Of a DNA stretch of 64,000 nt, positions 1 through 7,302 are shown piece by piece. The position numbers and the translations under genes were made by a program. This stretch comes from Cryptosporangium sp044454545. Lineage in GTDB: Bacteria > Actinomycetota > Actinomycetes > Mycobacteriales > Cryptosporangiaceae. The notes below the pieces were generated by a model. That model did not search any database and had not been told where the DNA came from. It saw only the letters and a list, made by a program, of their open reading frames with translations. The stretch covers positions 62,001 through 126,000 of the forward strand of contig NZ_JBITDV010000006.1 of the NCBI RefSeq assembly GCF_044454545.1, read 5' to 3'. The stretch's first letter is position 1, and the number at the start of each line of letters is the position of its first letter.

Positions 1-1
1 G

Positions 2-322
2 CAACTGCTGCATGTCGGGCTGACCGACCTGTACTCCGGCGGGATGCACGGAGGCAAGCTGGCGACCGTGTCGACGGTCTGGCTGCCCGCGAACCGGGCC
101 ATGGGCGAGAACATCGCCGAGTACGAGACGCTCGTCAGCGGGCTGGCCGAGCACCACGACGACCTGTCGCGGATCTACCGGTGGAGAGGCCGGGCCGAGG
201 CCGAGGTCGGTCACTCGTCGGTCGTCGAGTCGACGAGAGACCAGCTGATGGCCGCCCACTCGTACGTCGAGATCCACATCGTCGACCGGGACCACACGTA
301 CCGCATGGAAAACCCGTCGTGA
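2..322 (+). CDS. 3' end of an unidentified protein, cut by the window edge
   Basis: An open frame enters from the left edge and ends at a TGA at 320-322, giving at least 106 residues. Codon use is strongly GC-ending, so it looks coding. The first internal ATG (44) is probably not the start, because the frame stays open and coding-like before it. The visible part has no membrane segment and no motif I can assign; it contains a Gly/Met/His/Lys-rich turn near the left edge and ends in a charged tail. The downstream dehydrogenase is on the opposite strand, so the two genes converge with 15 bases between them. Function unknown. Confidence 0.6.
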   Translation, partial: QLLHVGLTDLYSGGMHGGKLATVSTVWLPANRAMGENIAEYETLVSGLAEHHDDLSRIYRWRGRAEAEVGHSSVVESTRDQLMAAHSYVEIHIVDRDHTYRMENPS

Positions 323-337
323 CCTGAGCGCCGGAAA

Positions 338-1366
338 TCAGGGGATCAGGACGACCTTGCCGGTCACCGTGCCGGACTCGGCCAGGCGCAGGGCATCGGC
401 CGCGTCGGCCAGCGGGATCCTGGCCGCGACCTGCGGGGTGATCGCGCCGTCGGCGAGCAGGCGGAACACGTGTCCGAGGTCCTCACGGACCCGCGCCTGG
501 AACGCGGCCCGGCGGCGACGGCCGGCCCAGATGTTGAAGAACGTCGCCCGGCGGGTGTCGGGCCGCACGTTCCACCAGGCGAGTTTCCCGATCAGCAACA
601 GCACCGGCAGCCGCGAGTTGCCCGGGTCGTCCCTGGTCGCCGCCGACCCGTACGAGACCAGCGCCCCGCCGCGTCCGAGCAGCCGGAGCGAATCGGTGAG
701 ACCCGGGCCTCCCACGTGGTCGAACACCGCGTCGACGCCGTCCGGCGCCAGCTCGCGGACCCGCGCCGGAACGTCGCCCCGGTAGTCGAGCGGCTCGGCG
801 CCGAGCCGGGCGATCGCCTCCTGGTTGCGGGCCGAGCCGGTTCCGATCACCCGGATCCCCGCGTGCCGGGCCAGCTGCAGGAGCGTCGAGCCGACGCCGC
901 CGTTCGCGCCGTGCACCAGGATCGTGCCGCCGCGGCGCACTTTCGCGACGCGGTGCAGCATCTGCCAGGCGGTGATGCCGTTGACCACGACGGTCTCGGC
1001 GTCGGCCGGGTCGAGGCCGTCCGGAACGACGACCAGGTCACCGGCGTCGACGATCGCGTCGCTGGCCCAGCCGCCGATCTTCGTGAGCGCGGCGACGCGA
1101 CGGCCGGTCATCGCTTCCTCGACGCCCGGGCCGGTCGCGGCCACGGTGCCGACGAGGTCGTAGCCCGGGGTGAACGGGAACGGGGGCTGGTCGTAGTACT
1201 TGCCCCGGCGCATCTGCTGCTCGGCGAACGAGACGCCGCTCGCCTCGACGGCAACCCGGACCTGCCCCCGGCCGGGCGCCGGCACCGGCCGCTGCTGCAC
1301 GACCAGCCCGTCCGGCTCGACGATCCCGGGCAGGATGACTTCGGTCATGGTGCGGGTGGTCCTCAT
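338..1366 (-). CDS. Zinc-less MDR-family NAD(P)H:quinone reductase-like dehydrogenase
   Basis: A 342-residue medium-chain dehydrogenase/reductase of the quinone oxidoreductase branch. The N-terminal GroES-like domain lacks the cysteine-rich structural zinc loop. The Rossmann part carries a GANGGVGS nucleotide-binding turn near residue 155. Expected chemistry is NAD(P)H-dependent reduction of quinones or enones in the cytosol; the substrate cannot be told. The ATG at 1366 is preceded by GGAGGG with 8 bases spacing, which supports this start over the Met six codons later. The leader carries two GAGTG-N6-CACTC inverted repeats, so a TetR-type repressor probably controls it, although no such gene is adjacent. 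Confidence 0.85.
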   Translation of the reverse strand: MRTTRTMTEVILPGIVEPDGLVVQQRPVPAPGRGQVRVAVEASGVSFAEQQMRRGKYYDQPPFPFTPGYDLVGTVAATGPGVEEAMTGRRVAALTKIGGWASDAIVDAGDLVVVPDGLDPADAETVVVNGITAWQMLHRVAKVRRGGTILVHGANGGVGSTLLQLARHAGIRVIGTGSARNQEAIARLGAEPLDYRGDVPARVRELAPDGVDAVFDHVGGPGLTDSLRLLGRGGALVSYGSAATRDDPGNSRLPVLLLIGKLAWWNVRPDTRRATFFNIWAGRRRRAAFQARVREDLGHVFRLLADGAITPQVAARIPLADAADALRLAESGTVTGKVVLIP

Positions 1367-1386
1367 CGTGTGCTCCCTCCGTGAAA

Positions 1387-1428
1387 GAGTGGTCGGTCAC
1401 TCACCCTTCTAAGAGTGATTGAACACTC
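1387..1428. promoter_or_regulatory. Twin GAGTG-N6-CACTC operator-like sites
   Basis: Two copies of the same inverted repeat, GAGTG-six bases-CACTC, lie at 1387-1402 and 1413-1428, with centres 26 bp apart. They sit just upstream of the minus-strand dehydrogenase that starts at 1366. The layout resembles operators of dimeric TetR-family repressors. The spacing and the arms are read directly from the sequence; the binding protein is unknown. Confidence 0.5.
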
Positions 1429-1532
1429 ACACCTGCCGGGTGTCAACCGCGGGGCCGGGCTCGCGAATCGGTACCGGGCGCCGGGCGGGTGTCGCAGGAT
1501 GGAGGCAGCCGGCACCGGGGCCTGGAGGACGC

Positions 1533-2756
1533 ATGACGCGGACCACGACCGACACCGACCCGCTCGACGTGGGGCTCGACCCGGCACGCCTGGAGAAGCT
1601 GGACCGGCACTTCGCCCGGTACGTCGACGACGGACGGCTGCCGGGCTGGTCGATGCTGGTCAGCCGGTACGGGAAAACCGCTCACGCCTCCACGTACGGC
1701 TACCGCGACGTCGAGGCGGGCACCCCGGTCGAGGACGACACGCTCTTCCGCATCTACTCGATGACCAAACCGGTCACCACGGTCGCGGCGCTGATGCTGT
1801 ACGAGGAGGGCGCGTTCGAGCTCACCGACCCGGTTTCCCGCTACCTCCCGGCGTTCCGCGACATGCGCGTCCTGGCCGGCGGAACCGCGGCCCGCCCGGT
1901 CCTCGTCCCGGCGACCGAGCCGATTCGCGTCTGGCACCTGCTCACCCACACCGCCGGGCTCACCTACGGCTTCCACCACGTCGACGTCCTTGACGAGATC
2001 TACCGCAACGCGGGCTTCGAGTGGGGGAGCCCCCGGGGCCTCGACCTCGCGGCTTGCGTCGACGCCTGGGGTGAGTTGCCGCTGGCGTTCCAGCCCGGCA
2101 CCGAATGGAACTACTCGGTCGCGACCGACGTGGTCGGCCGTCTGGTCGAGGTGATCTCCGGCCAGTCGCTCGACGAGTTCTTCGCGGAGCGCATCCTGGG
2201 CCCGCTGGGCATGACCGACACCGGGTTCCGGGCGCCCGACGCCGGCCGCCTCGCCGCGCTCTACACGCCCGACGGCCAGGGTGGGAAGGCCGTCCGCAAC
2301 GAGCGGATGGGCCGGGCGATCCTCGACGAGCCCCGTTTCCTGTCCGGCGGCGGCGGGCTCGTCTCCACCCGCCACGACTACCACCGCTTCGCCCGGATGC
2401 TGCTGCGCGGCGAGCTCGACGGCGTCCGCCTGCTGGGCGACCGGACCGTGCGTTTCCTGTCCTCCAACCACCTGCCCGGCGGTGCCGACCTCGCGGCCTT
2501 CGGCCGCCCGCTCTTCGCCGAGACCTCCTACCAGGGTGTCGGCTTCGGGCTCGGCGTCTCGGTCCTCCTCGACCCCGTTTCCACGCGGACGCTGGGCAGC
2601 GCCGGCGAATTCGGGTGGGGAGGAGCGGCCAGCACGGCATTCTGGGTCGACCCGGCGGAGCAGCTCGTGGTCGTGTTCCTCACGCAGTTGCTGCCGTCCA
2701 GCACGTACCCGATCCGCAGCCAGCTCCGGCAGCTCGTCTACTCCGCGCTGGTCTGA
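1533..2756 (+). CDS. Serine hydrolase, class C beta-lactamase / DD-peptidase-like fold
   Basis: A 407-residue protein. The catalytic SxxK motif is Ser76-Met-Thr-Lys79, and a Tyr-Ser-Val triplet at 194-196 takes the place of the YxN motif. The family covers esterases, DD-peptidases and beta-lactamases, so the substrate is open. There is no signal peptide, which favours a cytosolic esterase rather than a resistance enzyme. The start ATG at 1533 has GGAGG at 1524-1528; the frame is open further upstream, but that part lies in the operator region and looks non-coding. The 3' end overlaps the convergent MFS gene by 19 bases. Confidence 0.85.
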   Translation: MTRTTTDTDPLDVGLDPARLEKLDRHFARYVDDGRLPGWSMLVSRYGKTAHASTYGYRDVEAGTPVEDDTLFRIYSMTKPVTTVAALMLYEEGAFELTDPVSRYLPAFRDMRVLAGGTAARPVLVPATEPIRVWHLLTHTAGLTYGFHHVDVLDEIYRNAGFEWGSPRGLDLAACVDAWGELPLAFQPGTEWNYSVATDVVGRLVEVISGQSLDEFFAERILGPLGMTDTGFRAPDAGRLAALYTPDGQGGKAVRNERMGRAILDEPRFLSGGGGLVSTRHDYHRFARMLLRGELDGVRLLGDRTVRFLSSNHLPGGADLAAFGRPLFAETSYQGVGFGLGVSVLLDPVSTRTLGSAGEFGWGGAASTAFWVDPAEQLVVVFLTQLLPSSTYPIRSQLRQLVYSALV

Positions 2757-3922
2757 GGGGGCCGCCAGCGGGCACGGCCGAAAGCGGCGGCCAGGCCCAG
2801 CGGCACGGTCGCGACGGCGGCCACCGCGAAGATCGCCCGGTAGCGACCGTCCTGGGCCGGACCGGCCGCGAGCAGGGCGGCGATCGCGCTGCCCAGGAAC
2901 AGCGAGGCGGCGAACAGCGAGACGACGGTCGCGCGCGCGGACGGCAGGACTTCGGTGGCCCAGGTCTGCATCGTCGAGTGCAGCCACGCCCAGGCGAGTC
3001 CGAGCAGGAACGCGGTGACGGCCGCCACCGCCGGTACCTGGCTCACCGACACGACGACGCAGGCGACCCCGGCGCCGGCCGCACCCAGCGCGGGCAGCTG
3101 CCAGCGTCCGAGCCGGGTCGAGAGGACGCCGGCGAGCCGGGCGAACAGCAGCACGGCCAGGCCGTAGACCGCGTTGACCGACCCGGCCAGCGCGGGCCCG
3201 ACGCCGGTCGCCTCGACCGCGGCCGGCAGCAGCGTCAAAACACCGAGCAGTATGACGCCGTCGCCGAACGCGAGCAGCAGCACCAGCCCGCTCACGCGCG
3301 AACCGGCCACCTGGCGGGCGGCGGCGGCGAACCGCTGGTCGCGGCGGCTCACCCCGGGCGGTGGCAGCGTCCGGAGCACGAAGACCAGCAGGAGGGCCGC
3401 GACGCCGGTGACCAGGAAGGCCGCGCGCCACGTGAGGGCCTGCGCGATGAGGCCGGCACCGGCGGCTCCGGTCGCGATGCCGAGCGCGCTGCCGGACATG
3501 AGGTTCGTGATCTCGCGCTGCCGGTCGGCCGCGGGCACGGTGTCGCCGAGGTACACCAACCCGGCCGGGATCGCCGCGCTGAAACACGCCCCGGCCAGGC
3601 CCCGTGCCAGGGCGAGTGCGAGCGGCCCGTCGGCCAGCGCCGACACCCCGGTGGCGACCGAGGCCACACACAGCGCCACGCGCATCGTCCGGATGAGACC
3701 GAAGCGGTCGGAAGCGATGCCCCAGACCGGCTGCATCAGGCCGTAGGCCAGGAAGTAGACGCTCGCCGCCTGCACGACCTGCGCCAGCGGAGCGTGGATG
3801 TCGTGCGCGATCGCGACCAGCATCGGCGGCATCGCGAACCGGTCCAGCGTGCTGACGAACGCGGTCGCCTGTAACAACCGCCGGGTGGCGGTCGGCGACG
3901 AAGCGACGGTCAGCTCAGCCAC
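2738..3922 (-). CDS. MFS transporter (drug/arabinose efflux type)
   Basis: A 394-residue protein with about twelve hydrophobic segments and a typical MFS loop (DRFG, after the second segment). It probably exports small molecules by proton antiport; the substrate is unknown. I chose the GTG at 3922 because a TACTAT box ends exactly six bases before it, with no Shine-Dalgarno site, which is the pattern of a leaderless actinobacterial transcript. The longer open frame up to 4219 runs through the neighbouring gene's 3' end and is not credible. It converges with the serine hydrolase. Confidence 0.85.
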   Translation of the reverse strand: MAELTVASSPTATRRLLQATAFVSTLDRFAMPPMLVAIAHDIHAPLAQVVQAASVYFLAYGLMQPVWGIASDRFGLIRTMRVALCVASVATGVSALADGPLALALARGLAGACFSAAIPAGLVYLGDTVPAADRQREITNLMSGSALGIATGAAGAGLIAQALTWRAAFLVTGVAALLLVFVLRTLPPPGVSRRDQRFAAAARQVAGSRVSGLVLLLAFGDGVILLGVLTLLPAAVEATGVGPALAGSVNAVYGLAVLLFARLAGVLSTRLGRWQLPALGAAGAGVACVVVSVSQVPAVAAVTAFLLGLAWAWLHSTMQTWATEVLPSARATVVSLFAASLFLGSAIAALLAAGPAQDGRYRAIFAVAAVATVPLGLAAAFGRARWRPPQTSAE

Positions 3923-3928
3923 GTCCGA

Positions 3929-3934
3929 ATAGTA
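3929..3934 (-). promoter_or_regulatory. Probable leaderless -10 box of the MFS gene
   Basis: On the minus strand TACTAT is followed by six bases and then the GTG start at 3922. No ribosome-binding site is present, so the transcript probably begins at the start codon. Confidence 0.5.
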
Positions 3935-3983
3935 CGTGTCCGGACCTCGATGGACCCCGAGCGCGCCCGGGGTCACGCTCCGG

Positions 3984-4763
3984 TCAGGCGTTGATCTCGT
4001 CGCGCCAGGCGACCCACTCGCGGAGCGCGGAGAGGTCGTAGTCCGGGCCGCCCAGACCGACCGTGAAGAGCGAGACGCCGAGGTCGCGGAGCTGCCCGCC
4101 GATCTCGGAAGGCTTGCCTTGCACGCCGCAGGAGATCTCGATCTCCGCCGGGTCGCGGCCGACGTCGGCGCAGTGCTGCCGGAGGATCCCGACCTTGCGC
4201 TCGATCGTGGGAACGTCACCGAAGCCGTGCCAGATGTCGGCGTGCTTCGCGACGAGACGCAGCGTCTTCTTCTCGCCGCCGCCGCCGATGAGCACCGGGA
4301 TGTGCCGGGTCGGGGCCGGGTTCAGCTTCGCCAGGCGCGACTCGATCCGGGGGAGTGCCCCGGCGAGGTCGTCGAGGCGCCCGCCCGCGGTGCCGAACTC
4401 GTAGCCGTACTCGTCGTAGTCCTTTTCGAACCAACCCGAGCCGATGCCGAGGATGAGCCGGCCGTCGCTGATGTGATCGACGGTACGAGCCATGTCGGCG
4501 AGCAGCTCGGGGTTCCGGTAGCTGTTGCACGTGACCAGCGCGCCGATCTCGACGCGAGAGGTCTGCTCGGCCCAGGCCGCGAGCATCGTCCAGCACTCGA
4601 AGTGCTTGCCCTCGGGCTCGCCGTAGAGAGGGTAGAAGTGGTCCCAGTTGAACACGATGTCCGCGCCGATCTCCTCGGCCTCGGCGGCGGTGCGGCGAAT
4701 GGTTTGGTAGTCAGCGTGCTGGGGCTGGAGTTGCAGCCCGACGCGAACGCGCTTGGTGCTCAT
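3984..4763 (-). CDS. LLM-class F420-dependent oxidoreductase
   Basis: A 259-residue luciferase-like monooxygenase-fold protein. Typical pieces are the early NWDHFYPLY segment, the GALVTCNSYRNP strand and the GIGSGWFEKDYDEYG segment, which in this family lines the flavin/F420 pocket. The enzyme probably uses reduced F420 or F420 for a redox step on an unknown substrate. The start ATG at 4763 has TAGGCT at 4775-4770 and six intervening bases, consistent with leaderless expression. It stands alone, in the same direction as the MFS gene with a 61-base gap. Confidence 0.88.
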   Translation of the reverse strand: MSTKRVRVGLQLQPQHADYQTIRRTAAEAEEIGADIVFNWDHFYPLYGEPEGKHFECWTMLAAWAEQTSRVEIGALVTCNSYRNPELLADMARTVDHISDGRLILGIGSGWFEKDYDEYGYEFGTAGGRLDDLAGALPRIESRLAKLNPAPTRHIPVLIGGGGEKKTLRLVAKHADIWHGFGDVPTIERKVGILRQHCADVGRDPAEIEISCGVQGKPSEIGGQLRDLGVSLFTVGLGGPDYDLSALREWVAWRDEINA

Positions 4764-4769
4764 GATCCG

Positions 4770-4775
4770 AGCCTA
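4770..4775 (-). promoter_or_regulatory. Probable leaderless -10 box of the LLM-class gene
   Basis: TAGGCT on the minus strand, then six bases, then ATG at 4763. There is no purine-rich Shine-Dalgarno stretch. Confidence 0.4.
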
Positions 4776-4816
4776 GACACCCGTTCTCGGTTGGCCCGGG
4801 AGCATGATGGTGCGTT

Positions 4817-5278
4817 TCAGCCGGCACACTCCGAGACCGCGATCCGCACCTGCTGGTTGACCGCGTCGAGGTCGAGGTCGGAGCTGGAGAGGTAGGCCTG
4901 GCGGGTGGCTTCGGCGAGCCGTTGGTACCGCGCCTCGGTCTGGGCGGCGGCTGCGCTGAGTTCGCCGGCCCGGTAGAGCCGGGAGCCGTCGGACTGCACG
5001 AAGTTCTCGGTCGTGAACGCCGGGAGGCCGCGGACGATCGTGCACGCCTCGGCGGCGTCTTTCGCCGGGCCGTCGGACGTGCCGGTGAGCAGGGAACCGC
5101 CTACCCAGACACCTCCTACGAGAAATGCGCCGCAGGCCAGGCCGATAAGTGCGGCGAGGAGTGGACGGCGCGGGGTCGGTTGCTTCAGTGGCCGCTGTGG
5201 CGGGGCGGCGGGCCACTCGATCGGCTGCAGGGGCATCGAGTCGGCTGGAGCGAGCTCCGTCGCTTCGAGGCTGGTCAT
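4817..5278 (-). CDS. Single-pass membrane protein of unknown function
   Basis: A 153-residue protein. Residues 1-38 are Pro/Arg-rich and cytosolic, a single hydrophobic helix spans about 39-63, and an outer part of about 90 residues has two cysteines that could form a disulfide. I recognise no family. I prefer the ATG at 5278 because GGAG lies 7 bases upstream. An in-frame ATG at 5332 would add 18 residues, but those codons are rich in A/T third positions, unlike the rest of the gene, so they look like leader. A long AT-rich upstream region suggests regulated transcription. Confidence 0.65.
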   Translation of the reverse strand: MTSLEATELAPADSMPLQPIEWPAAPPQRPLKQPTPRRPLLAALIGLACGAFLVGGVWVGGSLLTGTSDGPAKDAAEACTIVRGLPAFTTENFVQSDGSRLYRAGELSAAAAQTEARYQRLAEATRQAYLSSSDLDLDAVNQQVRIAVSECAG

Positions 5279-5546
5279 GGCCGTTCTCCCCTCGTCGACG
5301 GTGGGTGGAATCAGGGACTGTTGAGTGTTCATGCGCTATCCAGAATAGGAATGCTCTGGCCTCGGTATTGCCTCGGGAGTCAGCTAATTAAGGCTCTCTT
5401 AAGTATCCTTAATGTGGAATTCCGTCGTCGGAGACAGCAAGTTTGAATGAGGTTCAAAACGCCATTCAAGGACATTCGGTAATATCTTCCACCAGCGGCC
5501 GCACCGAGCCCGGCCCAGCCGGCCGGCCCCGCCCGGGGGCGCGGCC
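5279..5546. promoter_or_regulatory. AT-rich leader with a nested inverted repeat
   Basis: This stretch is far richer in A and T than its surroundings. It holds the inverted repeat ATTAAGG (5387-5393) / CCTTAAT (5407-5413), centred almost exactly on the palindrome CTTAAG (5398-5403). It lies upstream of the minus-strand membrane protein gene and probably contains its promoter. I see no coding sequence here. Confidence 0.4.
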
Positions 5547-5648
5547 GCGTCCGCGCACCGGGCGTCCGCGCACCGGGCGTCCGCGCACCGGGCGTCCGCG
5601 CACCGGGCGTCCGCGCACCGGGCGTCCGCGCACCCGGCGTCCGTACGG
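5547..5648. repeat. 15-bp tandem repeat, six copies plus a partial copy
   Basis: The unit GCGTCCGCGCACCGG is repeated in register at 5547, 5562, 5577, 5592 and 5607. A sixth, slightly changed copy is at 5622 and a degenerate partial copy is at 5637-5648. The array lies between two minus-strand genes, just past the stop of the dehydrogenase at 5678. A plus-strand frame reads through it as an Arg-Pro-Arg-Thr-Gly repeat, but it has no credible start and I treat it as non-coding. Confidence 0.85.
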
Positions 5649-5677
5649 CGGGTGCGCAGACGCCCGGCGGGCGGCGG

Positions 5678-6619
5678 TTATTCGAAGCGGAGGACCAGAC
5701 GGCCGCGGGTGCCGCCGGCCTCCAGCCGGCGGTGGGCCTCGACCGCCCGGTCGGCCGGGTACGTGTCGGCGACGCGAAGCGTCAGTGAGCCCTGCTCGGC
5801 GAGCTTCCGCAGCTCGTCGAGCTTCTCCAGCTCCTCGGCGTACTTCCGGACGACGACCGGCATGACGCGCAGGCCGCGCTCACCGTCGCCGGCATAACCC
5901 CGGACGGTCGTCACCGCACCGCCGTCGCGCACGGCGGGCAGGACGGCGGCGTTCAGGAGGGCTCCGTCGGCCAGCCCGTCGACGCCGTCCGGGTACTGGC
6001 CGCGGAGGCGTTCCGCGACGTCGGCACCGCGTGCGACCACCACGTCCGCGCCGAGTTCGCGGACCAGTGCCTCGTCGGCGGGCGAGGCGTCCGCGACGAC
6101 GGTCAGGCCCGCGGCCTTGGCGAGCTGGATCACGTACCCGCCGAACGCACCGGCCGCGCCGGTCACCGCGAGCACCTGCCCGGGGCTGAGCTCCATCAGG
6201 TCGAGCGCCTGCCGCGCGGTGAGCCCGTTCATCGGCAGAGTCGCCGCCTCGGCGTCGCTCGCACCGGCCGGGACGTGGGTCACCGACCGCTCGGGCAGCA
6301 CCAGGTCCTCGCGGTAGCCGCCGTGCCGGCCCGACGGGACGACGATGCCCATCACCCGGGTGCCGGGCGTGAGGTCGGCGCGTACGCCCGCACCGACCTC
6401 GGTCACGACACCGGCGACGTCCATGCCCGGCACGTCGGCGACGTCGGCCGGGCGGTCGGCGTCGGTCCGCAGCCCGGCGCGCACGCCGGTGTCGGTCGGA
6501 TTGACCGCCGCCGCGGTCACCCGCACCCTCACCTGGTTCGGCCCCAGGGGTTCGGCCGGGAGGTCGAGCGTCTGCAGGACCTCGGGGCCGCCGTAGTTCG
6601 TCACACCGATTGCACGCAT
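5678..6619 (-). CDS. NADP-dependent quinone oxidoreductase-like MDR protein
   Basis: A 313-residue medium-chain dehydrogenase without zinc ligands. It opens with the MRAIGVTNYGGPEVL strand typical of quinone reductase/crotonyl reductase-like MDRs and has a GAAGAFGGY dinucleotide turn around residue 155. It probably reduces quinones or activated alkenes with NADPH. The ATG at 6619 is the first Met with family similarity, and AGGGGG lies directly upstream, although close. It is the second MDR of this type in the window, only distantly related to the one ending at 1366. The neighbour upstream is an unrelated membrane protein. Confidence 0.85.
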   Translation of the reverse strand: MRAIGVTNYGGPEVLQTLDLPAEPLGPNQVRVRVTAAAVNPTDTGVRAGLRTDADRPADVADVPGMDVAGVVTEVGAGVRADLTPGTRVMGIVVPSGRHGGYREDLVLPERSVTHVPAGASDAEAATLPMNGLTARQALDLMELSPGQVLAVTGAAGAFGGYVIQLAKAAGLTVVADASPADEALVRELGADVVVARGADVAERLRGQYPDGVDGLADGALLNAAVLPAVRDGGAVTTVRGYAGDGERGLRVMPVVVRKYAEELEKLDELRKLAEQGSLTLRVADTYPADRAVEAHRRLEAGGTRGRLVLRFE

Positions 6620-6633
6620 ACCCCCTAGTACTA

Positions 6634-7173
6634 CTAGCTCGGGATCGGCGCGGGTGCGCCCCGGGGGGCCGTCGACGTGGCCAACGCGCCGAACGACGCG
6701 ACCAGCAGAACGTTGACGACCACCGCGAGCCATCCGACGTTCGCGATGTGCGCGACCGGCCACGTCACCGCGGCCAACGCCACCGCTACCGCGACCCAGG
6801 CCGCGCCGACGCGACGCAGCCGCAGGCCGACGGCGACGAGCAGCAGCGACAGCGGGAAGCACAAGCCCAGGATCTTGATCAGCACGGCCGCGCCGCTCGC
6901 GTCGTTCAGGTCGGTGTCGCCCAGCGACGTGTGGATCGTGTTGAACCCGTACCCGATGTTGCCGGCCGCGCCGAGGGCACCCACGACGAGCAGCACCACG
7001 GCGAACGCGCCCCGATTCCACTCGACCGCCCGGAACAGCACGAGCACGTAGCCGGTGGCACCGAGCACGTGCAGCACACCGGCCGCCGGGTCGTCCCAGC
7101 CCCGCAGGGCGTAGAGCAGGTCGGCGGCCAGGTAGACCACCGGGCCGGCCAGCAACAACACACGATCCTTCAC
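6634..7173 (-). CDS. Six-helix membrane protein of unknown function
   Basis: A 179-residue protein, almost entirely hydrophobic, with about six membrane segments and a short Pro-rich C-terminus. I chose the GTG at 7173 because GGAGGAGG lies 4-7 bases upstream. A far longer open frame on this strand is the antisense of the histidine kinase gene and is not real. The gene ends 14 bases before the start of the downstream dehydrogenase, so the two may be cotranscribed. It is divergent from the histidine kinase, with about 130 bases between them. Function unknown. Confidence 0.7.
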   Translation of the reverse strand: MKDRVLLLAGPVVYLAADLLYALRGWDDPAAGVLHVLGATGYVLVLFRAVEWNRGAFAVVLLVVGALGAAGNIGYGFNTIHTSLGDTDLNDASGAAVLIKILGLCFPLSLLLVAVGLRLRRVGAAWVAVAVALAAVTWPVAHIANVGWLAVVVNVLLVASFGALATSTAPRGAPAPIPS

Positions 7174-7302
7174 GGGTCCTCCTCCGGAGCAGGTGCCCGC
7201 TACGATCGCCGCCGGCACCGGGCGCAGACATCCGGGCCGCCCCTCGCGTACCCGGGGGCCAGCCCTGATCCACGACCGCCGAACACCTGCGACGATGCCG
7301 AC

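Noticed and set aside
5443..5865. Plus-strand frame with Arg-Pro-Arg-Thr-Gly repeats
   Set aside because: It is produced by the 15-bp DNA repeat and its second half is antisense to the dehydrogenase gene.
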